A stretch of 6,614 bases of DNA from Deltaproteobacteria bacterium (GCA_021789795.1 JAJYJA010000136.1:1-6614); one strand, 5' to 3'. Shown: positions 1-6,536, counted from the first letter of the stretch. Notes: generated by a model not told the origin, from the letters alone. Numbers and translations are program-made.

Positions 1-45
1 ATCTCAGCTACCAACCAATCCCACCCGCCAAGAGGCAGTCAACCG

Positions 46-423
46 ATGACCCCGTTGCCCAGCATGGAAGAGAGAAGATTGTCGCGGCGCTTTCGGGTCA
101 CGGACAAGGCGGCCTTTGTCGTGAGCGCCAATTGGCCGGGCAAGGGGACCCTGGTTGACATCAGCGACGGCGGTTTCGCCTTCCACTATCAGTCCAGCAC
201 CCCTTGGCCAAACGAACGAAACGAACTCTGCCAGGTGATCGGGATGCACGAGTCCTTCATCGACAACCTGCCGGTGTGGACGGTGGCGGATCAGGTGGTC
301 TCCCTGGGGGGAGGCCACACCCTGGTGGTCAGACGGCGCAGCCTGAAGTTCGGCCCCCTGACCTCGAACCAGCAGTTCCTGCTCGAGTGCTTCATCTGGA
401 TCAACAGCATGAGTCACTGCTGA
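46..423 (+). CDS. PilZ-domain protein, probable c-di-GMP receptor
   Basis: A 125-residue stand-alone PilZ-domain protein, probably cytoplasmic: no signal peptide or membrane helix is visible. Both signature elements of c-di-GMP-binding PilZ domains are present. An arginine cluster at residues 10-15 (RRLSRR) satisfies RxxxR, and DISDGG at 38-43 satisfies D/NxSxxG about 25 residues later, the usual spacing for wrapping a c-di-GMP dimer. The rest reads as alternating beta strands ending in a short helix, as in small single-domain PilZ proteins. The ATG at 46 is preferred because an AGAGG lies about 10 nt upstream; the internal Met at residue 7 has no such site. No effector domain is attached, so the partner is unknown. 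The gene converges on pepN across a 47-nt gap. The family call is firm; the regulated process cannot be read from the sequence. Confidence 0.85.
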   Translation: MTPLPSMEERRLSRRFRVTDKAAFVVSANWPGKGTLVDISDGGFAFHYQSSTPWPNERNELCQVIGMHESFIDNLPVWTVADQVVSLGGGHTLVVRRRSLKFGPLTSNQQFLLECFIWINSMSHC

Positions 424-427
424 TTCC

Positions 428-450
428 GACGCCGGTTTAGAGCCGGAGTC
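428..450. terminator. Weak hairpin between convergent pilZ-type gene and pepN
   Basis: In the 47-nt gap between two convergent stop codons an imperfect inverted repeat can form. GAC-g-CCGG (428-435) pairs with CCGG-a-GTC (443-450) around a 7-nt loop, with one internal mismatch. There is no real T tract: only TTCCCCC follows on the plus strand and none on the minus. It may be a poor or Rho-assisted bidirectional terminator, or simply chance in GC-rich DNA. Confidence 0.25.
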
Positions 451-470
451 TTCCCCCTGCTTGCCGCCTC

Positions 471-3122
471 TCAGGCGAGCGTCTTGGCAATCACCTCGTA
501 AACCCCCCGCGACAGGCCAGGCTTGGCCAAGATTCTTTCCATCTCCTCCACCATCAACCCTTGCCGGGCCGGAAGGTGCCGCCGCCAGGGGGCGAAACGG
601 CCCGCCAAGCGGGCCGCGATATGGGGGTTGATGGCGTCCACGGCCAACACCTGCTCGGCCAGGAAACGGTAGCCGGCCCCGTTGGCGGCGTGAAAACATA
701 CCTGGTTGCCGGCAAAGGCCCCCATCAAGGCCCGCACCTTGTTGGGATTTTTGATATTGAAGGCCGGATGCCCGATCAAGGCCTCGACCCTAGCCAGGGT
801 GTCGGGCAGGGGGGCGGTGGCCTGGATGGCCAGCCACTTGTCGACCACCAGGGTCTCGTGCCGCCACTTGCCGTAGAAGGCCGCCAGCGTCTCTTCCGCC
901 TCCGGCCCGCCCCGGTGCGCCAAGGCGGTCAGGGCCGCCACCTCGTCGCTCATGTTGTCCGCCGTCTTGAACTGGGTCAGAGCCAGCTCCGTGGCCGTAG
1001 CGTCGTTCTTGTCGGCCAGGAGATAGTGCAGGCAGAGGTTGGCTAGCCGCCGCCGGCCCGCGAGGATGGGGTCATAGCGGTAGGGGGGCGGGACGCGGCT
1101 GGCGATGAGGGTCGCAAGCCAGTCCTGGCGCCGGCCTCGTCCCAGCCCCTGACGCACCCCTTCCCGGGCCGCATGCAGGGCGTCCACCTCAATCACCTCC
1201 ACCAGTTCCGCCAGATACTCCTCCCCCGGCAGGGTGAGGAGTTGGGCGACGAAGGCCGCGTCCGGGTGTAATCCGGGCCTAAGTATCGCCCCCGCCGCCT
1301 CCACCAGGGCCGGATCGCAGACCATCTCCTGGCCCCGCGCCGCCAGGGCCAGGATCTCCTTGATGAACAGCCGCTGGCCGGCCTCGTAACGGTTGAAGGG
1401 GTCGGAATCGTGTAGCAGGAGGAAACGCAGCTCGGCATCCTCGTAGCGGTACTCCAGTCGCACCGGGGCGGAAAAGCCCCTGAGCAGCGAGGGCACTGGC
1501 CGTTGCTTCATGCCGGTGAAGGTGTAGCTCTGCTCCGCCTCTCGGAGGTGGAGCACCGTTTCCGGGGGAGCCTCGGGGCCGTCTGCCTGGCGCAAGGGAA
1601 GCTCGCGGCCAGTATCGTCCAGGAGGGCAAGCCGCACCGGGATATGGAGCAGCTCCGGGTGCTCGCCCGCCCTGGGCGAGGCCTGCTGACGAATGACCAG
1701 CCGGTAGCAGGCCTTATTTTGGTCATAATCAGAGGAGATAATGAGCCTAGGGGTGCCGGCCTGGCGGTACCAGCGCCGAAACTGGCGCAGGTCCTTGGGC
1801 CCGCCGGGGATGGGCGTCTCCGTCAGCGCCTCCTCCATGGCGGTCACGAAGTCGTCGGTGGTGGCGGCCCCGCCGTCGTGGCGGTCGAGATAGAGCCGCA
1901 TCCCGCGCTTAAAACCATCCTCGCCCAGGATGGTGTGCAACATGCGGATCACCTCCGCCCCCTTTTCGTAGACGGTCATGGTGTAAAAGTTGTTGATCTC
2001 GATGTAGGACTCAGGTCGCACCGGATGGGCCATGGGGCCGGCGTCCTCGGGAAACTGCTGACTCCTGAGGGTGGCGACATCGTGAATCCGCTTGATGGGC
2101 CGGGAGCTGGTGTCGGAGGTGAACTCCTGGTCGCGAAACACGGTCAGGCCCTCCTTGAGACTGAGCTGGAACCAGTCCCGGCAGGTCACCCGGTTGCCGG
2201 TCCAGTTGTGGCAGTACTCGTGGGCCACCACCGATTCGATGCCGGCGTAGTCCTGGTCGGTAGCGGTCTCCGGTCGGGCCAGGATGAACTTGGAGTTGAA
2301 GATGTTCAAGCCCTTGTTCTCCATCGCCCCGGCGTTGAAGTCATCCACCGCCACGATCAGGTACCGGTCGAGGTCGTACTCCAGGCCGAAGCGTTCCTCG
2401 TCCCAGCGCATGGCCTTTTTCAGGGAGCGCATGGCATGGCCGCAGCGGCCGGCGTTATGGGGCTCGCTGTAGATTTCCAGGGTCACCTCCCGGCCGCTCC
2501 TGGTGGTGAAGCGATCGGCAAGCACCGCCAGGTCGCCGGCCACCAGGGCGAAGAGGTAGCAGGGCTTGGGGAAGGGGTCGTGCCAGGTCGCCCGATGCCG
2601 GCCTCCGGGGAGTACCAGGCTCTCCACCAGATTGCCGTTGGCGAGCAGCACCGGGTAGGCGTCCCGGTCGGCCTCGATGGTGGTGGTGTAACGGGCCAGG
2701 ACATCGGGTCGGTCGGGGAAGAAGGTGATCTTGCGGAAGCCCTGGGCCTCGCATTGGGTGCAGAAGACGCCGTGCGAACGGTAGAGCCCCTCAAGCGAGG
2801 TGTTGTCCTGCGGGCGGATGCGGGTGGTGATTTCGAGCCGGAAGCTTGGCCGGGGGGGGCGGAGGACCAGGGCTTCGGGGTCGAGGCTGAAAGCCTCGGG
2901 CGGCAGGGGCTGGCCGTCAAGACGAATTTCCACCAGCTCCAGCCCCTGGCCATCCAGGCGCAGTGGCTCCTGGCCGTCCCCCTCCCGGCGCTGGACGGCC
3001 AGGGTGGAGGATACCAGGGCGTGGTCCTCGTGCAGCGCCACCTGGAGTTCAACGGTGGAGACGACAAAGGGAAACGGTCGGTAATCCTTAAGGAGTACCG
3101 GTTGGGGGCGAAGAGCGGGCAT
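471..3122 (-). CDS. pepN: Aminopeptidase N (M1 family zinc metallopeptidase)
   Basis: An 883-residue cytoplasmic aminopeptidase of the PepN branch of family M1 (E. coli PepN is 870). It removes N-terminal residues from peptides in the last steps of protein turnover. The exopeptidase motif GAMEN is at residues 265-269. The zinc site HEYCH is at 301-305, with the third ligand Glu324 exactly 18 residues after the second His, and the transition-state Tyr is in VYEKG near 385. The expected domain order follows: N-terminal beta domain (to about 190), thermolysin-like catalytic domain, small beta sandwich, and long helical C-terminal domain. All key residues are intact. I chose ATG at 3122 because a GGAGGT lies 9 nt upstream and the start then sits like E. 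coli PepN relative to the conserved DYR. A GTG at 3161 would add 13 unconserved residues. The gene overlaps the end of the upstream transglycosylase gene by 35 nt and is last in the operon. Confidence 0.97.
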   Translation of the reverse strand: MPALRPQPVLLKDYRPFPFVVSTVELQVALHEDHALVSSTLAVQRREGDGQEPLRLDGQGLELVEIRLDGQPLPPEAFSLDPEALVLRPPRPSFRLEITTRIRPQDNTSLEGLYRSHGVFCTQCEAQGFRKITFFPDRPDVLARYTTTIEADRDAYPVLLANGNLVESLVLPGGRHRATWHDPFPKPCYLFALVAGDLAVLADRFTTRSGREVTLEIYSEPHNAGRCGHAMRSLKKAMRWDEERFGLEYDLDRYLIVAVDDFNAGAMENKGLNIFNSKFILARPETATDQDYAGIESVVAHEYCHNWTGNRVTCRDWFQLSLKEGLTVFRDQEFTSDTSSRPIKRIHDVATLRSQQFPEDAGPMAHPVRPESYIEINNFYTMTVYEKGAEVIRMLHTILGEDGFKRGMRLYLDRHDGGAATTDDFVTAMEEALTETPIPGGPKDLRQFRRWYRQAGTPRLIISSDYDQNKACYRLVIRQQASPRAGEHPELLHIPVRLALLDDTGRELPLRQADGPEAPPETVLHLREAEQSYTFTGMKQRPVPSLLRGFSAPVRLEYRYEDAELRFLLLHDSDPFNRYEAGQRLFIKEILALAARGQEMVCDPALVEAAGAILRPGLHPDAAFVAQLLTLPGEEYLAELVEVIEVDALHAAREGVRQGLGRGRRQDWLATLIASRVPPPYRYDPILAGRRRLANLCLHYLLADKNDATATELALTQFKTADNMSDEVAALTALAHRGGPEAEETLAAFYGKWRHETLVVDKWLAIQATAPLPDTLARVEALIGHPAFNIKNPNKVRALMGAFAGNQVCFHAANGAGYRFLAEQVLAVDAINPHIAARLAGRFAPWRRHLPARQGLMVEEMERILAKPGLSRGVYEVIAKTLA

Positions 3123-4323
3123 GGGGGCGACACCTCCGGATGGCGAGTGAGGTTGCGCCACGGCCTGGACGCCTCGTGACCAGGGCCTGGCGCGGTTTGG
3201 GTTTTGAAGGCAGGCGCAGGCGGTAGCCCTTGGGCGCCTTCTCCTTGCCGGTGAGCACCGGCGGCAGCAGGGCCGGATTCAGGGCGGCCAGGGTTGCGGG
3301 ACGCACCTTAAAGCGCCGGCTTAACTCCGCCAGGCTGGCAGCGGCGGTCAGGGTATGGAGGCTTGCGGGCAGGGGCGGCAGGGGGCGCAAGTCATGGAAG
3401 TGGCGTCGGTAATTCTTGGCCAGCTCCCGGGCGGCCAGGAACTCGGCATAGAAGTTGCGGGAGGCGAAACCAAAGCGAGGATCGTCGTAACGCCGCCAGA
3501 CGCCGGCGAAATCGCCGTATTGCCCCTTGGCCCGCAGCATGGAGTTCAGCCCGTGATTGTAAGCGGTGAGCGCCAGGGGCCAGCTACCCAGTTTTTCGTG
3601 GTTCAACTTCAGCACCTGGGCCGCGGCCTGGGTGGCGGCGATGGGGTCGCGGCGTTCGTCGATTCCGGGGCCGATCCGCAGGAAACGGCGGCCCGTCTCC
3701 GGGATCAGCTGCCAGATCCCGGCCGCCCCGGACTTGGAGTAGGCCTGGTAGTTGAAGGAGGATTCGACATGGGGCAGATAGGCCAAATCCTCGGGCAACT
3801 GGTAGCGGCGGAAGATCGCCCGGATCTGTCCCAGGTAACGGCCCGAACGGATGACCCCGGCCATAAAGCGATCCTTTAGGCAGCGCTGAAAGCGAATCTG
3901 ATCGGCGGCGGCGGCAAAAACCCCGGCCTTGGCGCCGGGCCCGAACAAGGCCCGCACCCGCCTCTCCTCCGGATCCCCGGAGGGCTGGCCAGCGGCCAGG
4001 GCCAGGAGCAGGCGGCGGTAGCGGCCCTTTACCGCTTCTATCTGCCGTTCGTTGGCGAGCCTGGCCGCCTCGCTGTCGCTGGTGCCTCCCGCCAGGGTCA
4101 CTACTTGGTAGATGACGCCCAAGTCCTGGCTGTCATGGATCAGGCCCTGGGAGGAGGGGTAGCGGCCATAGACCTGGCTCCAGAAGGTTACGTTCTTGGC
4201 CAGCCAGGGATAGGCAGGGAAGGGGTCGCCGCCCGCCCCGGCCCGGGACGGGTAACCGAGACCCGCGCCGATAAGCAGGGCCAGGGCGATTATCGTCCAG
4301 CCCCGGCCAGCACGACTAATCAT
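3088..4323 (-). CDS. Exported MltD-like lytic transglycosylase with LysM-like tail
   Basis: A 411-residue soluble-lytic-transglycosylase (SLT, GH23-type) protein. Such enzymes cleave the MurNAc-GlcNAc bond of peptidoglycan, forming 1,6-anhydroMurNAc, in the periplasm. Residues 1-30 form a signal peptide: basic start, hydrophobic stretch 10-22, likely cleavage after AGA near 30. There is no lipobox cysteine, so unlike E. coli MltD it is not expected to be a lipoprotein. A family-specific N-terminal region (about 40-150) precedes the SLT domain (about 165-310). That domain has catalytic Glu187 in HVESSF, GIWQ at 202-205 and AYNHG at 254-258. Residues 321-371 resemble one degenerate LysM repeat (LAALNP, ending RLRLP) that lacks the usual GDTL. 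A basic Arg/Pro-rich tail (372-411) follows, its end encoded in the overlap with pepN. The start overlaps the response-regulator stop (ATGATTAG, 8 nt) and has no clear Shine-Dalgarno, implying coupled reinitiation. Family confident; exact subfamily less so. Confidence 0.9.
   Translation of the reverse strand: MISRAGRGWTIIALALLIGAGLGYPSRAGAGGDPFPAYPWLAKNVTFWSQVYGRYPSSQGLIHDSQDLGVIYQVVTLAGGTSDSEAARLANERQIEAVKGRYRRLLLALAAGQPSGDPEERRVRALFGPGAKAGVFAAAADQIRFQRCLKDRFMAGVIRSGRYLGQIRAIFRRYQLPEDLAYLPHVESSFNYQAYSKSGAAGIWQLIPETGRRFLRIGPGIDERRDPIAATQAAAQVLKLNHEKLGSWPLALTAYNHGLNSMLRAKGQYGDFAGVWRRYDDPRFGFASRNFYAEFLAARELAKNYRRHFHDLRPLPPLPASLHTLTAAASLAELSRRFKVRPATLAALNPALLPPVLTGKEKAPKGYRLRLPSKPKPRQALVTRRPGRGATSLAIRRCRPHARSSPPTGTP
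3132..3137 (-). promoter_or_regulatory. Shine-Dalgarno of pepN, inside the upstream gene
   Basis: Read on the minus strand this is GGAGGT, 9 nt before the ATG at 3122. It decides the pepN start against the in-frame GTG at 3161. It lies within the last codons of the transglycosylase gene, so ribosomes finishing that gene uncover or reuse it, which suggests translational coupling. Confidence 0.75.
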
Positions 4324-5287
4324 CGGCGCAGGTTATTTGGTTTGTACCCGCCTTGCGGGCCGTTTCCAGCGCCGCCTCGGCCATCACCACCAGGTTTTCA
4401 ACCGCCATCGCCCCGGAGGGCACGACCGCCGCCAGGCCCTGACTGACGGTTAGATAGCCCGAGGGGTGGCGGAGCTTCAGTTCGCCGATGCTGTCGCGGA
4501 TTAGATCCGCCACCACCCGGGCCCCGGCCAGGGGGGTCTTGGGCAGCAGGATGACGAACTGGCTATCGCTGTAGCGGGAGAGATGATCGGTGGTGCGGCG
4601 CAGGCTTACTTGCAGCACCTGGGCCACCAGTTTCAGGCAGTCGTCGCCCTTGCCCCGGCCTTGGCTATCCACAAAGTCCGGAAAGTCGTCGAGGGCCACG
4701 AAGATCAAGGATAGGGGGGCGGCGTCCCGGAACGACCGCCGCCACTCGTTTTCCAGGCAGCCGGTGAAGTAGCGCCGGTTGCCGACCTTGGTCAGGTCGT
4801 CGGTGACGGTGAGCTTGGCCAGCATGTCGTTGGCCTCGGCCAGACGTTCGGTGAGTTTTAACAGCTCGGCCTCCCGCCGCTTGCGGCCCTCGATCTCCCG
4901 CCTCAGGGCCACCGCCGCCTTGAGACGGGCCACTAGCTCCAGCTCCCGCACCGGCTTGGCAAGATAGTCGTGGGCCCCGGCCTCGAAGGCGTCGCGCAGG
5001 GTCTCGGCCTGATCGACGATGGTGACCATGATGACGGGGGTATCGACGTAGGCCGGGTGCCGCTTGATGATCCGGCAGACCTCGATCCCGTCCAGACCGG
5101 GCATGACGATGTCCAGCAGGATGCAGTCCACCTCGGGCCGAGCCTCGGCGGGCGGGTCGATGCCCAGATAGCGCAGGGCGGCGGCCCCGCAATCCGCGCA
5201 CGCGGTCTGGGTATAGCCCGCCCGGCCCAGCGTCGCCTGCAACAACCGGATCACCGGCGGCGAATCGTCAACAATCAGTATGCTCAT
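4316..5287 (-). CDS. Response regulator with degenerate GGDEF domain (REC-GGDEF)
   Basis: A 323-residue two-domain regulator built like PleD/WspR-type proteins. The REC domain (1-120) is complete: acidic pair D7/D8, phospho-acceptor D59 in LLDIVMP, T89 and K111 in the KP pair. A charged helix (about 122-160), probably a coiled-coil dimer linker, leads to a GGDEF domain (160-320) opened by DDLTKVGNRRYF. The catalytic signature that should read GGDEF is SDSQF (240-244). The first metal-binding Asp appears replaced by A198 and the guanine-contacting Asn by V206. Diguanylate cyclase activity is therefore unlikely. RxxD (R231-D234) stands five residues before the motif, as in I-sites that bind c-di-GMP, so a receptor role is plausible. 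It is the first gene of a minus-strand operon, with the transglycosylase start overlapping its stop by 8 nt. The ATG at 5287 follows an AAGGGA. No histidine kinase is in the window, so its phosphodonor is unknown. Confidence 0.93.
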   Translation of the reverse strand: MSILIVDDSPPVIRLLQATLGRAGYTQTACADCGAAALRYLGIDPPAEARPEVDCILLDIVMPGLDGIEVCRIIKRHPAYVDTPVIMVTIVDQAETLRDAFEAGAHDYLAKPVRELELVARLKAAVALRREIEGRKRREAELLKLTERLAEANDMLAKLTVTDDLTKVGNRRYFTGCLENEWRRSFRDAAPLSLIFVALDDFPDFVDSQGRGKGDDCLKLVAQVLQVSLRRTTDHLSRYSDSQFVILLPKTPLAGARVVADLIRDSIGELKLRHPSGYLTVSQGLAAVVPSGAMAVENLVVMAEAALETARKAGTNQITCADD

Positions 5288-5367
5288 GGCGTCCCTTGTT
5301 AGATTCTGGCGCTTGGCCCTTGCTCTATTCCGGGCATCCTAAAGCAGCGCCGGTCAGCAAAGGTACC

Positions 5368-5395
5368 AATTTATCCGCCAGGACGCAACCGGCAA
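5368..5395 (-). promoter_or_regulatory. Candidate promoter of the response-regulator operon
   Basis: Read on the minus strand: TTGCCG (5390-5395), a 16-nt spacer, then TAAATT (5368-5373). Each hexamer matches the sigma-70 consensus at 4 of 6 positions. It is the best pair I can find upstream of the operon and would give a leader of roughly 70 nt. This is an AT-richer spot in the otherwise featureless 5288-5479 divergent intergenic region; no operator repeat stands out there, and I found no convincing promoter for the Nudix gene on the other strand. Confidence 0.3.
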
Positions 5396-5479
5396 GGCGG
5401 CGATTTGAGCTCGCGATTTTCCCCCATCCATGAGATATTGTCGCTCGACCCTCTGTCCCCGTCGCTTAGGTTACTGCTT

Positions 5480-5968
5480 ATGCCTTACACCCCAATCATC
5501 GGCACCCTGGGATTTGTCATGAGTCCCGACCAGCGGCGCACCCTCATGGTCCACCGCGTCGCCAGGTCTGACGATGCCCATTTCGGCAAGTACAACGGCT
5601 TGGGTGGCAAACTGCGGCCCGGCGAGGAGGTGGCCAGCGGCATGCGACGGGAGATCCTGGAGGAGGCGGGGATCGTCTGCCTGAAACTCGTGCTGCGCGG
5701 CACCGTCAACTGGCCGGGCTTTGGCCCCCAAGGCGAGGATTGGCTGGGATTTATCTTCCGCATCGATCGCTTCTCCGGCGTCCCCCGCCTGACGAACGAG
5801 GAGGGCGACCTAAGCTGGCAGCCGGTGAGCGAACTCGCCGGGCTGCCGATGTGGGAGGGCGACCGTCACTTCCTGCCCCTGGTCTTTGACCGCGACCCCC
5901 GCATCTTCCACGGGGTGATGCCCTATCGGGACGGATGTCCCCAGGGCTGGAGCTTCTCGCGGGATTGA
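5480..5968 (+). CDS. Nudix hydrolase, 8-oxo-dGTP diphosphatase-like
   Basis: A 162-residue Nudix hydrolase. These enzymes split nucleoside diphosphates linked to another moiety. The NGLGGKLRPGE environment of the box resembles MTH1/YvcI-like oxidised-purine triphosphatases that cleanse the nucleotide pool in the cytoplasm. A perfect Nudix box (GX5EX7REUXEEXGU) runs from residue 43 to 65, including the metal-binding REILEE helix. The domain covers most of the protein, with no fused domain. The ATG at 5480 has a weak TAGGT 8 nt upstream. An in-frame TTG at 5405 would add 25 residues, but those codons include ATA, AGG, TTA and CTT, unlike the strongly GC3-biased codons after the ATG, and they look non-coding. 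The gene is divergent from the response-regulator operon, probably monocistronic, and followed by a strong terminator. The exact substrate cannot be fixed from sequence. Confidence 0.88.
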   Translation: MPYTPIIGTLGFVMSPDQRRTLMVHRVARSDDAHFGKYNGLGGKLRPGEEVASGMRREILEEAGIVCLKLVLRGTVNWPGFGPQGEDWLGFIFRIDRFSGVPRLTNEEGDLSWQPVSELAGLPMWEGDRHFLPLVFDRDPRIFHGVMPYRDGCPQGWSFSRD

Positions 5969-5985
5969 GGCCATTGCGTCAACCC

Positions 5986-6031
5986 AAAAAGGCCCGGCAG
6001 ACGGTAACGCTCGTCTGCCGGGCCTTTTTTT
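5986..6031. terminator. Strong bidirectional intrinsic terminator
   Basis: A perfect 13-bp GC-rich stem (5991-6003 pairing with 6012-6024) around an 8-nt loop is flanked by five As on the left and seven Ts on the right. On the plus strand it ends the Nudix gene 18 nt after its stop. On the minus strand it ends the cytochrome gene about 40 nt after its stop, with a shorter T run. The layout is textbook for convergent genes sharing one Rho-independent terminator. Confidence 0.92.
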
Positions 6032-6067
6032 GGTTTTTCCTCCCCAACTGGGAGGCGGAAGGCGTTA

Positions 6068-6463
6068 TCAGCCGCAGTCCATGGCGTTGTTCGGGTCGTA
6101 GGAGTCACCCGAGTTCATGTACAAAAAGTCGTTTATCCGGCGCAACTGCTCGTCGTTCAAGGAGGCCCAGGAGCCGTTCTTGGCGCAGGCCGGGTAACGT
6201 TCGGCGAAGACCCGGTTCCAGGCCTTGGAGATCAGGGATTCGGAGTACAGGAAGTGCGCGCCCACCTTGTTGCCCCTAAAATGGCAACTCTTGCAGACGC
6301 TGCGGAAGAGATGCTGCCCCTCCTCGATCCCGCCCAAGGTGAAGACCCGGCAGGTGTTGGTGGTGGGATCAAGCCGCTTGGTGGGCCGGGCCTGGACTAC
6401 CGCCACCATGCCTACCAGCGCCAGTAACAAGCCGCCTGTCATCAAGATCGTTCGCCCGCGCAT
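6068..6463 (-). CDS. Small exported mono-heme c-type cytochrome
   Basis: A 131-residue protein with an N-terminal signal peptide (basic MRGR, hydrophobic 10-23, likely cleavage after VQA at 25), leaving a periplasmic protein of about 106 residues. One haem-attachment motif, CKSCH at 57-61, is preceded by a GxxLF-type helix as in class I cytochromes c, and a C-terminal helix (about 102-116, LNDEQLRRINDFLY) fits the same fold. An electron-carrier role is likely, but no partner gene lies in the window. Oddities: no Met falls in the loop before the C-terminal helix where the distal haem ligand usually sits (M116 comes at the helix end), and there are three extra cysteines (C38, C93, C130), which may form a disulfide or ligate haem. 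ATG at 6463 has an excellent GGAGGA 7 nt upstream (6471-6476). I do not recognise a named family beyond cytochrome c. Confidence 0.85.
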   Translation of the reverse strand: MRGRTILMTGGLLLALVGMVAVVQARPTKRLDPTTNTCRVFTLGGIEEGQHLFRSVCKSCHFRGNKVGAHFLYSESLISKAWNRVFAERYPACAKNGSWASLNDEQLRRINDFLYMNSGDSYDPNNAMDCG

Positions 6464-6470
6464 CGCTATC

Positions 6471-6476
6471 TCCTCC
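6471..6476 (-). promoter_or_regulatory. Shine-Dalgarno of the cytochrome gene
   Basis: Read on the minus strand this is GGAGGA, 7 nt before the ATG at 6463. It is the strongest ribosome binding site in the window along with that of pepN, and it fixes the start of the cytochrome. Confidence 0.8.
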
Positions 6477-6509
6477 GTTTTTTGGCATAAAGTTTAAGAC
6501 GTCAACCCT

Positions 6510-6536
6510 GGCCTTAAAGGCCTACACAGTGGTAGG
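6510..6536. repeat. Two adjoining inverted repeats in the cytochrome leader
   Basis: GGCCTT-a-AAGGCC (6510-6522) is a perfect 6-bp-arm palindrome with a single central base. It abuts CCTAC-6 nt-GTAGG (6521-6536), the two sharing two bases. They lie about 10-35 nt downstream of the candidate -10 box, at or just after the expected transcription start. They could be an operator for a dimeric repressor or a 5' leader structure. The one-base centre makes the first a poor RNA hairpin and a better protein-binding site. Confidence 0.4.

Noticed and set aside
4..699. A 231-codon minus-strand open frame across the PilZ gene and the end of pepN
   Set aside because: It overlaps two supported genes, has no domain and is Gly/Arg/Pro-rich; best explained by GC bias.
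1503..3179. A 558-codon open frame on the plus strand, antisense to pepN
   Set aside because: It lies wholly opposite a gene with every M1 catalytic motif; its translation is Gly/Val/His-rich with no recognisable domain, typical of a mirrored frame in GC-rich DNA.
3355..3879. A 174-codon plus-strand open frame opposite the transglycosylase
   Set aside because: It runs opposite the SLT catalytic region and shows no domain, signal or ribosome binding site worth noting.
5405..5479. N-terminal extension of the Nudix protein from TTG 5405
   Set aside because: An AAGG lies nearby, but the 25 codons use ATA, AGG, TTA and CTT, unlike the gene body, and the Nudix fold begins just after the ATG at 5480.
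5288..5479. Possible small gene, riboswitch or operator between the divergent regulator and Nudix genes
   Set aside because: No frame with coding character, no convincing long stem and no clear symmetric operator; only a modest minus-strand promoter candidate.
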